Counted from the stretch's first letter, positions 22,263 through 35,132 are shown. The stretch: 64,000 nt of DNA from Forficula auricularia (GCA_024734495.1 JALMQS010000264.1:1-64000); one strand, 5' to 3'. Notes: generated by a model not told the origin, from the sequence alone. Translations and numbers: made by a program.

Positions 22263-23525
22263 CGGATCGTTGCTAAACTTTATCCAAATTAATTTGAAAT
22301 ATTAATATGTTTATTCTTTTATTAATAATCAGATATCAGTGGCTATTTGCAGTCCATGTTGACTTTAATTCAAAAATAATGATCGATTCTCATTTAACAG
22401 TCGAGGAATTATCATTCTACATTCGATTTTTGACATTTCGGTTATTATTGGTAACCATTGGTGAAGACATGGAGGAATCGAATTAAAATCAAAAATAGCG
22501 ATTGATTCTCATCTATTACCTGAGGAATAACAATTCTACATTAGATTTTTGACCCTTCGATTATTATTGGTAACCATTGCTGAAGACACGGAGGAATCGA
22601 CAACTCTTTTATGGCAAACAACTCAAGCTTGAGTTGTTTACCAAAAAAGAATTTAGTCTTTTGATTTTAAATCTATTCTTCCACGTTTTCAGTAGAGGTT
22701 GCCATTAATAGTCAAAACATCAAAAATGGAATGCAATAAGGTTATTCCTCTAGTATTAGATAAGAATTGATGGTTATTTTTGATTTTAAGTCGATTCCTC
22801 CATGTTTCAGCAAAGGTAACGGATAAGAAAACAACGCAGTTGCTATGGTTACTTATAAAATTTCCTCCCCAATTTTTAGCATTTCACAGAGAGAAGCCTA
22901 TCCATTCTTACTTAAGCAAGTTTAAATGAGCTATATTAAAACGATCAAATGAATAAATTTTAAAGAATTTAAAAAAGTACTATCTTACTCTAGAGTAAAG
23001 TACTTTAAAATATAATTTTACTAAAAACTTTGTTTAACCTTTTTTGTGGTCCCCAAGGTACTTAATTAGGATATTAAATTTCATCAAAATTGGTTCAGTC
23101 ACTTTCAAGATATTTAGAAAACACTAAAAAAGTGCTGAAATAAAGTACTAATGTTTGTGGGCCGATATGTGCCAAAAACTAATCAGCGCTTCATTTTGTT
23201 AAACTAATGGTAGGTTTTCAATTTCATTTCAATCGATGCAACGGTGTGGAAAAAATCGTGGGCCAAAAAACGATAACATCCATACATCCATCCATCCGTA
23301 CGCACTAAATGAAAAAATCGCACTTTTTGGCCTCTCGACGAGACCCCATGTAATTTTTGGCAAAACCGTCTCTTGCTAAAATTCAACCTAATTGAATACT
23401 ACAATTTGTGACTTTAATTGAGTCCATGGGTTCCGAAGTCTTTACCTGAGGACCCTTGGAAGTCGCGCTTGCCGCGAGACCGATTACAATACTTTCCACA
23501 TGCTTCGCAATGGATAAAGTAAAAA
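22263..23525 (+). repeat. Dispersed repeat E, copy 1
   Basis: Begins 'ctccaacggatcgttgctaaac'. The early part has direct and inverted units of about 110 bp around 'gattattattggtaaccattg'. Later landmarks are 'taaagtacttta', a (CATC)n block, 'cctctcgacgaga' and the end 'cgcaatggataaagtaaa'. Other copies: 26077, 31850, 34889 (minus), 50266 (part). Non-coding. Confidence 0.8.
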
Positions 23526-23714
23526 ATAAAGATGTAAATTTTTTCAATATACGAGATATATTTCGAGTTGTAAGCTCATCTTCAGGAAAGTACAGAATTA
23601 TAACATATTAGTTATATCATTATTATATATATCAGTTATAATTCTGTACTTTCCGAAGATGAGTTTACAGCTCGAAATATATATAGTGAAAAAATTTACA
23701 TCTTTTATTTTTTA
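23519..23714. mobile_element. Foldback element with hammerhead
   Basis: Arms 23519-23602 and 23635-23714, loop about 30 bp. The minus-strand copy of the core is intact; the plus-strand copy (about 23655) has CCGAAGA in place of CTGAAGA. Confidence 0.75.
23542..23589 (-). ncRNA. Hammerhead ribozyme motif with full stem III
   Basis: Minus strand: TTTC | CTGAAGA | t-GAG…CTC | GAAA | TATA-tctcg-TATAT | T | GAAA. Stem I UUUC/GAAA, stem II GAG/CUC with one extra U before it, and stem III a real 5-bp hairpin with a 5-nt loop, so this copy could act as a monomer. Predicted cleavage follows the U at 23546. Confidence 0.7.
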
Positions 23715-23810
23715 ATTTTAATGTGAAACAAGCGACCTCAACTTTAACTCATAGTAAATGAATATTACATATTATATTTATTTTCTCTTATCTATAAGTT
23801 AAAATTCATT
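23715..23810 (-). repeat. Fragment of the 12857-type foldback
   Basis: 'taatgtgaaacaagcgacc…ttaactcatagtaaatgaatatta…cttatcta' matches one arm of the element at 12857-13091. Confidence 0.6.
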
Positions 23811-23877
23811 AAATATATTTTTTTACATTTTTATACAAACATTTAATTTTTATATTATTATATCTATTAAAATAAAC

Positions 23878-25325
23878 TGATGTGGCCATCCACATGACTT
23901 TACCATACGCCTGGACTCTCTCTTATAATTAATATTTAAACAAATATTTTATAATCATCTAGAGGGGAAGGGTCAAAAAATGAAAATCTAGGCTTTTGGA
24001 CCAAACACAAACAAATTTTGTATACATAATCAGTGGGCTCCCAGAAGACTAGACATGCAAAAACTAACCTCCCAAAATTGGGGGAGAGGTAAAAAATAAA
24101 AATCTAGGCCTTTGGAGCCATATGGGCTGTTAATTTCTGCACTTATAGACTTCTAGGGGACCACTGATTATTTATACAATATTTGGTTAAGTTTGGTCCA
24201 AAAGCCTAAATTTTCATTTTTTGACTCTCCCCCTCCCCAACAAGAAAAAATAATCTTTTCATAATTATAAGTTCATTTTATAGTATATTTAAATTTTCTT
24301 CTTTCTTTATTTTAAAAATCTTATAATTTTAATTTTTAAACCACTTCCCCCCCCCCTTTAATTTAGAGTCGATTTCAACCAAAATCTAATCAGCTCTTAA
24401 TCTCAATGCACTAAAACTACATGTGAAATTTCGTTTTGATATTCACACTAGATATTGAGCTAGCTCGTCCCCAAAAATTTAGTAACGCACGTACTAACAG
24501 ACATTTTGACAAAACAGTTATTATCTCGAAAAATATAATTTTTTCCATGTTCACTTATTAGGGCTTTTTTGCAGACCGAAATGCCATGGTTTCCTACACA
24601 TTATTTTTAATCAAAATAGTTTCAGCCGTTTTTGAGATATTTCGAAAAAACAAAGCAAAAAAAAAAACTTTTTTCATCCACGATTACAATACTTGACCAT
24701 ACCCTGAGCAAAGTAAAAATAAGCTGACGTGTTATGATGTGGCCATCCACTTGACTTTACTATACAACCTGGCCCCTCACTTATATTTAATATTTAATAA
24801 AATTATTTATAATCATGTAGGGGGGGTTAGTTTTTGCATTTTTAGACTCCTAGGAGCCCACTGATTATGTATACAAAATTTGGTTGAGTTTGGTAAATGG
24901 CCAAGATTTTCATTTTTTGACCCTCCACCCCCCCTTAATTTTGGGTCGATATGCACAAAAATCTAATCAGCTCTTAATCTCAATGGACCAAAACTACGTG
25001 TGAAATTTGGTTTCGATATTCACACTAGTTTTTGAGCTAGCTCGTCCACAAAAATTTGGTAATGCACAGACTAAACTAACAACCAGACAACCAGACAGAC
25101 AGACTAACAGACATTTTGACAAAACAATTATTATCTCGAAAAATATAATTTTTTCGATGTTCACTTATTCGAGCTTTTTGGTAGACCGAAATGCCATGGT
25201 TTCGCTCAATTTTTTTAATCAAAATAGTTTCTGCCGTCTTTGAGATATTTTGAAAAAAAAAAGAAAGAAAAAAACCACTTTTTTCATGCACGATTACAAT
25301 ACTTGACCATACCCTGTATGGTAAA
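23878..25325 (+). repeat. Dispersed repeat C, two tandem copies
   Basis: Copy 23878 to about 24715 and copy 24716-25325, head to tail, both ending near 'acttgaccataccctg'. The second has a longer (CAGA/ACAG)n block (about 25080-25105). Confidence 0.8.
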
Positions 25326-25814
25326 GTAATAAAAGGACGGGGAGGCGGGGATTTTTTTTTTTTTCAGGGAGGCGTAGTAATATAAATGTTAAAAACTGCT
25401 GTATTAGACAATACAATAAATTCTATTATAATTCCATTTCGAGTTTTCTTATTGACGATGATGTGTGTGTGTTTGTATGTCTATAAATACATATAATATC
25501 AGTCAGGTTTAGTGCCTTTCTAAAAAAAAATGCTTAACTTTAATTAAAATTAAATATCCTGCTTATTCCGGAAATGAATACTTTAATAAATTGAATTAAA
25601 GATGGCCTTCACGAGGTCAAAGAAAAGCAGTAAGATCCCCTCCATATTCTTATCTCTGACAGCATTTATTTGGCGCTCCAAGCTATACAATTAACATAGA
25701 AAAAATGAAATAATACTCATGAAAATCTTGGAAATACAGATTTATAATCAACTAGATACAAGGCCTTCTCCGACGGGTCATTTGCTAATCAGGGGGTTTC
25801 GTCCTCTGGACCAC
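25326..25814. other. Unassigned stretch
   Basis: A T-run (25350-25363) and no recognisable gene. Confidence 0.3.
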
Positions 25815-26072
25815 AGCTCCCTTATTGTATATTACCTGGAGCCACCGAGCGATGCACGGTAACCCCTGACCCCCCTCCCGAAACCACACACCTCGCCCCC
25901 CACCAATGCACCTCCACTCCGCCCCACCCCACCCCAACCGTGCCTCCCACCCCGGATCCCCCATAACTGCACCCCACCTCCTGCACCTCCCACATCCACC
26001 CCGCACCCAGTTTTTGCATTTCAAGCTTTCTAATGGTCCACATATATATTATGTGTATAAGTATTTGTTGAC
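25815..26072 (-). mobile_element. Helitron-like 3' part, copy 5
   Basis: Reverse orientation: 3' hairpin degraded (ACCGAGCGATGCACGGT at about 25841-25857) and a C-rich plus strand 25860-26010 (the G-rich tract in reverse). The 5' end is missing. Confidence 0.55.
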
Positions 26073-26076
26073 TCAA

Positions 26077-27232
26077 GCTTGAGTTGTTTACCAAAAAAGA
26101 ATTTAGTCTTTTTGATTTTAAGTCGATTCTTCCACGTTTTCAGTAGAGGTTGCCATTAATAGTCAAAACATCAAAAATGGAATGCAATAAGGTTATTCCT
26201 CTAGTATTAGATAAGAATCGATCGTTATTTTTGATTTTAAGTCGATTCCTCCATGTCTTCAGCAATGGTTACCAATAATAATCGAAGGGTCAAAAATCTA
26301 ATGTAGAATTATTATTCTTCAAGTAATAGATGAGAATCAATCGCTATTTTTGATTTTAAGTCGATTCCTCTGTCTTCAGCAATGGTTACCAATAAAAACC
26401 GAAACGTCAAAAATCCAATATAGAATGGTTATTCCTCAAGTACTAGATGAGAATCAATAGCTATTTTTGATTTTAAGTCGATTCCTCCATGTCGTCAGCA
26501 ATGGTAACGGATAAGAAAACAACGCGGTTGCTATGGTTACTTATAAAATTTCCTCCCAAATTTTTACCATTTCACAGCGAGAAGCCTAACCATTCTTACT
26601 TAAGTTAGGTTAAATGAGCTATATTAAAACGATCAAATGAATAAACTTCAAAGAATTTAAAATTAAAAAAAAGTACTATTTTACTATAGAGTAAAGTACT
26701 TTAAAATATGATTTTACTAAAAACTTTATTTAATCTTTTTTATGGTCCCCAAGGTACTTAATTAGGATATTAAATTTCATCAAAATTGGTTAAGTCATTT
26801 TCAAGATATTTAGAAAAAACTAAAATAGTACTGAAATAAAGTACTAATGTTTGTGGACCGACATGTACCAAAAACTAATCAGCGCTTCATTTTGTTAAAC
26901 TAATTGTAGGTTTTCAATTTCATTTCAATCAGGGCAAAGGTGTGGAAAAAATCGTGGACGAAAAAAACGCTAACACACACATCCATCCATCCATCCATCC
27001 ATCCATCCGCACGCACTTCCAAAAAAATGGCACTTTTTGGCCTCTCGACGAGATTCCAGGTAATTTTTGGCAAAACCGTCACGTGCTAAAATTCAATCTC
27101 ATTGAATACTTCAATTTGTGACCTTAATTGAGTCCATGGGTTCCGTAGTCTTTACCTGAGGACCCTTTGAAGTCGCGCTTGCCGCGAGAGCGTTCCAATA
27201 CTTTCTCCCATGCTTCGCATTGGATAAAGTAA
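26077..27232 (+). repeat. Dispersed repeat E, copy 2
   Basis: Same landmarks as 22263-23525, with a perfect (CATC)n block at about 26980-27008. Its start is fused to the Helitron-like fragment. Confidence 0.8.
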
Positions 27233-27237
27233 AAAGG

Positions 27238-28567
27238 CAATAAGATCTGCGGGAATTATAGAGGAATCTCGCTTTTGATAACAGCATATAAGATATTATC
27301 TCGTATCTTGCTGAGAAGACTAAGTCCCATCTCAGAGGAAGTTCTCGGGAGTATCAGTGCGGTTTCCGTAAGGGTAGATCAACATCGGACCAGCTGTTCA
27401 ACATCCGACAACTAATGGAGAAGAGATGGGAATACGCCTTGGATATACACCATCTCTTCATTGATTATAAACAGGCATACGACAGTGTATATAGGGAAAG
27501 CCTATGGACTATAATGGAAGAGTTTGGATTCCCCAAGAAATTAATCAGAATGACAAAGGTATGTGTGTGCGGATAAAAATATAGAGTGAAGCTGGGTGGA
27601 AACTTATCTCAGCCTTTTGAAATTGGAACGGGTTTGAGACAGGGTGATGCCTTGTCACCATTGCTGTTCAATCTAGTTTTGGAGAAGATAATGAGGAGCG
27701 TAAAACGGGTTGACGCGGGCGTGCCTCTGGGCAGAGTACTGAGGGCCTTCGGATATGCGGATGACATTGATCTTGTCTGCATGAGTGAGGAAGGACTGAA
27801 GAGAATGTTCGGTGCGCTCGAGACGGGAGGGAATGGGGTGGGTTTAGTTATAAGTGAAGAGAAAACCAAATACATGCTAATGTCAAGATCCATACCAAGT
27901 TGCACACCAATGAAAGTGGGGAACAGGGTTTTTGAGGGCGTAGCGAGGTTTAAATATTTGGGCGCTATAGTGACGTCGGATGCCAGAATAGACCAAGAAA
28001 TAATCTCTCGAATACATGCGGGTGATAGAGCTTTGGCAAGTCTGAGTGGACTACTTCGAATGAGAGTTCTATCACGAGAAATAAAATAAAAATATACAAT
28101 ACCTTAATAAGACCGGTTGTGATATATGGCTGTGAGTCGTGGACAATGACGCTACTTAACCAGAGGAGACTGATAAGTTTCGAGAACAAAGTTCTCAGGA
28201 ATATATGTGGGCCTGTTCAAGATCTAACTTCTGGTGAATGGAGACGAAGATCCGAGGAAGAAGTCAGAGACTTGACAAAGCAGCCTTATATCTCAAGTGT
28301 AGTGAGGAAAAGAAGATTAGAATGGGCCGGTCATGTGGCTCGTGCTCCGAAAACCAGGGACATAAAGAACCTCCACGAGAGCTACCCGCCTGGAAGAAGA
28401 ACACCAGGCAGACCAAGACAAAGATGGCTGGATAATGTCGTCAGAGATCTGCAAGAGCTTCACGTGGGGGTAGGATGGGAGGGATTGGCCCAGGATAGAG
28501 GGATATGGAGAGGCATCACGCGAGAGGCTCAAATGGCGATTTGGCCATCGGAAGTAAGTAAGTAAGT
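27238..28567 (+). pseudogene. RTE-like LINE, reverse transcriptase to 3' end, broken
   Basis: The translation starts inside RT ('CGNYRGISLL…') and passes 'FIDYKQAYDSV' (motif A), 'GTGLRQGDALSPLLFNL' (motif B), catalytic 'YADDID', 'KYLGA', and a C-terminal part with 'YGCESWTM', 'RRLEWAGHVAR' and 'GRPRQRW'. A stop interrupts at about 27573 and a frameshift at about 28088 splits the two long frames (27586-28089, 28119-28565). The endonuclease and early RT are missing. The 3' end is a short tandem tetramer run (GTAA)n rather than poly-A, typical of RTE-clade elements, and abuts a 'GAAGTCGG' hairpin. Clade assignment is from motif memory; other low-specificity LINE clades are possible. Confidence 0.8.
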
Positions 28568-28569
28568 AT

Positions 28570-28825
28570 TACTTTTTGAAGTCGGTGCCAAACAAACTAT
28601 ATAAGCGAGTTTACTCGCCAAACGTACTAAGTAAGATCCGTCGAGTGCGATTCATAAAATATATGTTTAGCACCGACTTCAAAAAGTGATTTCGTGTAAC
28701 AATTTCGTCGTTTAGTTGTAACTAAATTAGATAATTATTTTATACCTTTTAGTGAATTTTATTTTATTTTTGAGTTATTCTTATTTTATTTTATGTATTT
28801 AGATTTTTTGAAGTCGGTTTTATTT
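28570..28825. repeat. 'GAAGTCGG' hairpin, right part
   Basis: From 'actttttgaagtcggtgcc' through the centre to 'ttttgaagtcggtttt'; the left end was lost at the LINE junction. Confidence 0.75.
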
Positions 28826-28829
28826 ATTT

Positions 28830-29727
28830 TTTTTATAAAAAATATTTTATAGTTTGTATTTTTTTAAATCTCGGTTAAAACATTTTGAGATTTATTAATT
28901 TGAAAGAGGAAAAATTTGAAAGATGACTTTCAATAATATACGAGATTGTATGTGAAAGTCGTGTGGTATACATACCCGATTTTTTTATAATCTAATTGGA
29001 TCGTCTAATTTGATTTGATCTCTTTCTAATTGATACCTTCAAGTTTAATCATGGATTTCGGATCTCTTTCCCATCATTAACTTACACACACACATATACA
29101 CCGATGGATCCTCTCTTAGTCTCTTCTTCAAAAAATGACAATTTGATTATATAAAAAAAAATCCCCTCTCCTCGCGCCGCCCTTTTAAGATTTTGTTATA
29201 TCTTCCTTATATAATAATTAAAGAAAAAGAAAAAAAAAGGTTTAATTTTTGTTTTGTTGTTTGTTGTATTGATCTTTTGAAAATGCCAAGCTTAATCAGC
29301 AGTGGATGTGTGGATGCGGCTGCAGAGAAAGTGCTTGCTTGCATCTTTGTTCAGGTCTTTCAGGTCTGTCAGGTCGTTGGTTCTTCGTTCAGTTCCGTTT
29401 CAAGGTGACTTGGAGGTGCACTCGGAAGATGCGATGACTTGACTGGAATGCAGCCGTTTCGAATGCACCACAAGTACTTTCCTCTGACCCTCGTCAACAT
29501 CAACGAGCGTCCAATTTACTTACACTCACAAAAAATGAATAATTTTCGATTACAACACAACCAAACACAAGTAGCACGCCTCTATTTCTGTCGTTTCATT
29601 TCCTATTGCCAAAGTCCGCGTCCTCATCAGCTAATATCTTCATAGGATTTATGACTCATGGCAATTTTCATATTTGACGCTTGAAATTTTTAAGTAAAAT
29701 TTCTTATATAATTGAAACAACCTGCGG
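28830..29727. other. Unique, low-repeat stretch, possible host DNA
   Basis: Less AT-rich than average at 29280-29640 and free of recognised repeats. A plus-strand frame from ATG 29283 (context GAAAATG) codes about 41 residues and stops at TGA inside CAAG|GTGACT, a possible donor. I recognise no protein family and do not call a gene. Confidence 0.25.
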
Positions 29728-30536
29728 TCCCTCTTATTAAACGAGCAAAAATTGTATATTTATTTGTAAATATATTTTTTTGTATATTTGTATATTTTGA
29801 AAACGGCTCTACCGATATTGATCAAATTCACGGGTTAGGCGGTTTTTGGGGGTGACAATTTGATCTGTCACGGTCTCATCTTCGACAAAATAGTTTTTGA
29901 TGGGTTTTTTCGTAATCAAATTAATTATTCTCAGGTAGACAAATCCCATTCGTAGGGTTTTAAAAAAAGGTTACTCTTTTTCTTCTGTACACAGGCAGAC
30001 AATGGGTTGCCTTAAATCATTGTTCTAAAAGGCCTTGAAGAAGTATTGTGATTGTGGATTTTAACATATTTTTGTTCTCCATAACCGTTAGAAATATTAA
30101 TAAACGTTTTATAATTGTTTTTATAAAGAACTTTATTTATTTAATAGAATAAAAATAATCAAGAATTTATTTAAAAATATATTTCGCTTAAGCAGGTCTC
30201 AATTTTTCTGAAAAAACAACACATTTTGATAGGTTTTATTTATTAACAATTGGATGAATAAAAATGAATCATATGGTTGAATCAAAACAGGTGCAGGAGG
30301 TGGGGTGCAGTGGTTGGTGATCCGAGGGTAGGGCGAGGTTTCAGGGGTGGAGGTGGGGGGAGGGGTACAGTGGCCGAATATTATATATTTTTGTATTTTT
30401 TTTAATTTGAAAACGTTTCTCAAATAAAATCGATCTTTTTATCAGAATTTTAAATTAATTTAAAAATAATATTAAAATAAAACTTTTAACTGAAGGAAGA
30501 AGTTACCGAGCGTCGCTCGGTGCCTCCAGGTACTTA
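29728..30536 (+). mobile_element. Helitron-like element, copy 6
   Basis: TC(C)CTCTTATTAAACGAGC start, then 'gaaaacggctctaccgat'. G-rich tract 30290-30375; 3' hairpin ACCGAGC-gtc-GCTCGGT (30505-30521); end CTTA at 30533. Confidence 0.65.
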
Positions 30537-30566
30537 ATATTATTCCAGTTAAAAGTTCCATTTTTA

Positions 30567-30889
30567 TACGAGGATGGTTTGATAAGTTTCAGGCCTGACC
30601 TGAAATTAGTGAGATAGCTGAGACTACTGTATGTCAACTGAACGTATACACAACATTTTACATCGACATTTGTGCATGGAGAAGCTCTGTGTTAGGTGGC
30701 TTCCGCGTTTGCTAACAATCAATCAAAAGTTGAACCAGAAGATTAATTCAATCGGGAATTTGGCACTGTATAACGAAATCACGGCAAATTTTTAACTATT
30801 GATGAAACTTGAGTTCACCATTATACGCATTAAAATAAACAACACTCCAAACAATGAACAAAATCAGGTGAAGCACCTCCAAAAAAGGA
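30567..30889 (+). pseudogene. Mariner transposase remnant
   Basis: The left end TACGAGGATGGTTTGATAAG matches the usual mariner inverted repeat. In shifting frames the sequence codes 'MEKLCVRWLPRLLTINQK' and 'FLTIDET-VHHYT', the region around the first catalytic Asp of the DD34D mariner transposase (normally …DETWVHHY). Stops, frameshifts and internal deletions are present. The right side is cut off by repeat C. Confidence 0.7.
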
Positions 30890-31334
30890 AATAAGCTGAC
30901 GTGTTCTGATGTGACCATCCACTTGAGTTTACCATACAACCTGGCCCCTCACTTACATTAATATTTATAATCATGTAGGGGTTAGTTTTTCCATTTTTAG
31001 ACTCCTAGGGGCACACTGATTATGTATACGAAATTTGGTTGAGTTTGGTAAATGGCCAAGATTTTCATTTTTTGAACCTCCACCCCCCCCTCATTTTGGT
31101 CAGTTAATTTTTGCATTTTTAGACTTCTGGGGACCCACTGATTATGTATACAAAATTTGGTTGAATTTGGTAAATAGCCAAGATTTTCATTTTTTGACCC
31201 TCCACCCCCTCCCCCTATTTTGGGTGGTTAGATTTTGCATTTTTAGACTTCAGGGGTCCATTGATTATGTATACAAAATTTGGTTGAGTTTGCTCAAACG
31301 ACCTAGATTTTTAATTTTTAAACCCCCCCTCCAC
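30890..31334 (+). repeat. Dispersed repeat C, partial copy with triplicated core
   Basis: Start segment plus three successive copies of the 'tgattatgtatacaaaatttggttgag' block, each followed by a C-rich run. The 3' half is absent. Confidence 0.7.
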
Positions 31335-31849
31335 ACCTGACTTGTATTCAAATTCGACTTATCCAGGTCAGTTATGCCAGAGGGGGTGAAAAACAACCCC
31401 TCTGACATATAATTAAAAATATTCCATTCCATCGAATTTAATAGATGACACCAACTTATGATTTCTTGTAAATTTGAATCTATTACCATCGGCAAATTAA
31501 TATTTTTCATATTAAATATATATATATATCGAGATTAAAGACTACAAAAATAAATTCTTTTTATTTTTATATCTTAATGTGAAACCTACCAAGTATATTT
31601 TATCCAGTAATCTCAGAAACGTCGGTTTATGAATAAAAAGATAGTTTAATTTTTTTTTTTTTGAATTTTGGACTAACCAATCAATAATTTAAATTTTCTA
31701 AATTTAATAAATTTTATTTCTCAAGAACTATTAGTGGTTTATAAAATTAAAAAAATCACGTTGGCGTCATCGCGCAAGCGAATTATAATATGTATAGATT
31801 TTTGAATCACCCAACTGTGAATAATTATTTTAATTAAGAAAAAAATAAA
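31335..31849. other. Unassigned AT-rich stretch
   Basis: Contains a small hairpin (31370-31410, 'gccagaggggt…acccctctgac'). No gene seen. Confidence 0.3.
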
Positions 31850-32448
31850 CTGCAACGGATCGTTGATAAACTTTATCCAAATTCATTTGAAATATTAATA
31901 TGTTCTTGAGTAAAGTACTTTAAAATATAATTTTACTAAAAACTTTATTTAACCTTTTTTGTGGTCCCCAAGGTACTTAATTAGGATATTAAATTTCATC
32001 AAAATTGGTTAAGTCATTTTCAAGATATTTAGAAAAACTAAAAAAGTACTGAAATAAAGTACTAATGTTTGTGGGCCGATATGTACCAAAAACTAATCAG
32101 CGCTTCATTTTGTTAAACTAATGGTAGGTTTTCAATTTCATTTCAATCGGCGCAAAGGTGTGGAAAAAATCGTGGACGAAAAAAACGATAACAACACACA
32201 CATCCATCCATCCATCCATCCATCCCCACGCACTTCCAAAAAAATGGCACTTTTTGGCCTCTCGACGAGACCCCATGTAATTTTTGGCAAAATCGTCACG
32301 TGCTAAAATTCAACCTAATTGAATACTACAATTTGTGACTTTAATTGAGTCCATGGGTTCCGTAGTCTTTACCTGAGGACCCTTTGAAGCCACGCTTGCC
32401 CCGAGAGCGATTACAATACTTTACCCATGCTTTGCATTGGATAAAGTA
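31850..32448 (+). repeat. Dispersed repeat E, copy 3 (internally deleted)
   Basis: 'tgcaacggatcgttgataaac' joins directly to 'gagtaaagtacttta', skipping the 110-bp units. (CATC)n at 32203-32226. Confidence 0.8.
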
Positions 32449-33650
32449 AAAAATCAAATTAAAGTTACCCGAAGAAAATAGACCCTGAAACAGATTGGTG
32501 GCTAGACCCGAAAACCACCTAATCCACGCTTGTAAGTGAGCTGAAATTTGGTTTTTATTTTTGTATTGATAAACTCTGAACCTTCTGTTAATTTTCTATA
32601 GCTCAAACTTTTTAGTCCGATTTTTAAATTACAATTTAAAGAGATGGGGTGATAAGTTTAAGTCGTGTGTGAAGTTCACTCACTGTCTGTGGTTTATTTT
32701 TATACAAATTTTTCTGAGTCAAGGACTCAAGGAGACAAATTGAGATTAAAAATCAATTCCCTATTAGAATCAATTATATCTCTAAATGATCTAAATTTTT
32801 ACCGATTGATAAATTAATTGAATGACGTCACTTGAAAAAAAAAATCATCTAGATTGAATCAAATCCGAAACAGACACACACACATATTTAAATACATACA
32901 ATCAATAACAACAACTTGAATGATAAATGGAAACATTATCTTGATTTTCGATTCTAAATTCATTTATTATGACGTCATCGCTTGCGAATTGTGTCCTCTC
33001 TTATTCATTTTCTATTTTATATATGACTACCTATTTAATTATTATTTATTATGTGTTTAATTGAATTTTTGTTTAATTAATTAATATCTCTTAATTGAGG
33101 TTATGTTACTTGCGCGGTCGTTCCCATGGTTTAATAATAATAATTAATAATATGCGCGTGTGAATGAATATTGAATTACAGTAAAAATTGAATAGATATA
33201 TACAGTGGTGGCGCAAGACCAAAATTTTATCTGGGCGAGGTAATTTTGAGAGCCCCCCCCCCCTTCCACGGTGGCGCAATTTTAGATAGAGAGAAATTTT
33301 TTTGAAACTGTCCAATTTTTACTTATAAATAGGGAAATCGGTGTAAGTTTTAGGTGAAAATTAATGAAGATATTTTTAAAAATTAAGAAGATTAAGTGTT
33401 TTTATGTTGCGTCCGAGTTATGGGTATTTGCGCTGCGCGAGGCCCTACGGGAAGGCCCACGGAGCCTCTGATTTTATAGAGATGTAGGAAATTATAATTT
33501 CATCAAAGAAACGCTAAAAAATATTCATTTTATTATGAAGAAAGTGATAAGGGCCATCTCTTATCATCAGATTTCCAAATTTTTTAGAAAATAAATATTT
33601 GAATTTCGAGGGGACGGTACTTAATTCTAGTAGAGTATTTTATAGAGATA
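32449..33650. other. Unassigned stretch with transposon ends
   Basis: 33205-33285 (CAGTGGTGGCGCAAGACC…) resembles a hAT-type terminus. 33330-33355 is an isolated copy of the PLE-type head. 33470-33640 is a direct repeat of the sequence that flanks the Helitron at 33651-34529 and serves as its empty site. Confidence 0.4.
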
Positions 33651-34529
33651 CTAGCTGCAAGGCCTGCCTTCGGCGGCCCACTTTCTAGCCAGGAGGCACG
33701 CTCCCTGGTCCCCCAACCAACGAACCCTACTCTCACACCCCACTACCACCCACCACACCCCCCGAAACCCACCCAGCACCCCAACCCCCGCCCCCACACA
33801 ACCACCCTACGCCGCCCCACCCCACTAAGCCTCTGGACCCTCACCTGAACCCTCCAATCCACCCTTCCCCCGCGCCTAGGCTCCTGAACCCCACCCTCGC
33901 TAGGCCACCTGACTCCACCCCGAACCACCCCCGGACCCGCATACCACCCCGCACCCATACCCTAACTCACCCCCTACTCCATTCCACCCCCCCGCACCCA
34001 GTTTTTGCATTTCTAGCCTTCTAGTGACCCACAGATTATGTATACAAAATTTGGTTAAGTTTGGTCCAAGAGCAAGAATTTTCATATTTTGACCCTCCCC
34101 CTCTTTTTGGGTGGTTTTTTGGTGGAATTTTTTTAATCAAATGTTGTCAGAAATCACATCCCCTACAGCTTTGCTCGTAAAAAATTTGCCGTAGAGTTAA
34201 TAGTTTAGGAGTTGTTTGATAATTTTCATTCGTGCGCCACCCCAAACCCCTTTTTGGGGTCAAAATATCAAAACGTTATATAGCTAAAAACGTAAGTTAG
34301 AAGACAAATGATGCACATCTGAAATTTAATAACAATTCCTTAAGCCGTTTTTACGTGAATCGTGAGCAAATTTTCTCGGAAACCACGGAAAAATACAGAC
34401 ATACATACAGACATATAGGAATTTTGTTGAGGGTGTTTTCGTTCAAAACTTTGCTTGAAACGTGAGCAACCAAAATTTGGCGTGATTTGGAGCAATGTAC
34501 AGACAAAACCTTAATTTTATATATATAGA
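33651..34529 (-). mobile_element. Non-autonomous Helitron with intact ends
   Basis: Minus strand: 5' end TCTATATATATAAAATTAAG (from 34529). The 3' end has a GC-rich hairpin around GCCGAAGGC (about 33670-33680) and terminates CTAG at 33654-33651. Flanks are A and T with no target duplication. Joining the flanks gives …ttttatagagata|taggaaattataatttc, which matches the sibling direct repeat at 33468-33500. Interior: a C-rich plus-strand tract 33700-34000 and a segment also found at 46560-48660. No Rep/helicase. Confidence 0.8.
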
Positions 34530-34888
34530 TAGGAAATTATAATTTCATCAAAGAAACTCGAAAAAACATTCTTTACATACACTTGAAAAAAATGAAGGTA
34601 GTGATAAGGGACCCCCTTATAATCAGAAATTCTAGAATTTGTCCTAAAAATTAAATTCTTTCTTAAATTTAAAGTTTAAATAATTAAAAGATTGCAGTTT
34701 TATTCATGCGACATTTTTGGGTGACACTTCAAATCAAACTAAGCATCAGGGGCCGTCCGTAAATTACGTCACACGAATTTCAAGACTTTCAAGACTCCCT
34801 GTGTCACATTCTGTCATATTTTCATTAAGCCCCCCCCCCCACTCTGTATTGTGATGTCATTATACTCTATAATTTAATAACTATATAC
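34530..34888. other. Flank of the Helitron plus a DNA-transposon end
   Basis: 34749-34860, 'ggggccgtccgtaaattacgtcac', is a terminus I recall from DNA transposons in many animals. Its partner end is not found. Confidence 0.35.
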
Positions 34889-35132
34889 TTTTTACTTTAT
34901 CCAATGCGAAGAATGGGAGAAAGTATTGGAATCGCTCTCGCGGCAAGCGCGACTTCAAAGGGTCCTCAGGTAAAGACTACGGAACCCATAGACTCAATTA
35001 AGGTCACAAATTGAAATATTCAATGAGATTGAATTTTAGCACGTGACGGTTTTGCCAAAAATTACCAGGGATCTCGTCGAGAGGCCAAAAAGTGCCATTT
35101 TTTTTGGAAGTGCGTGGGGATGTATGTATGTA

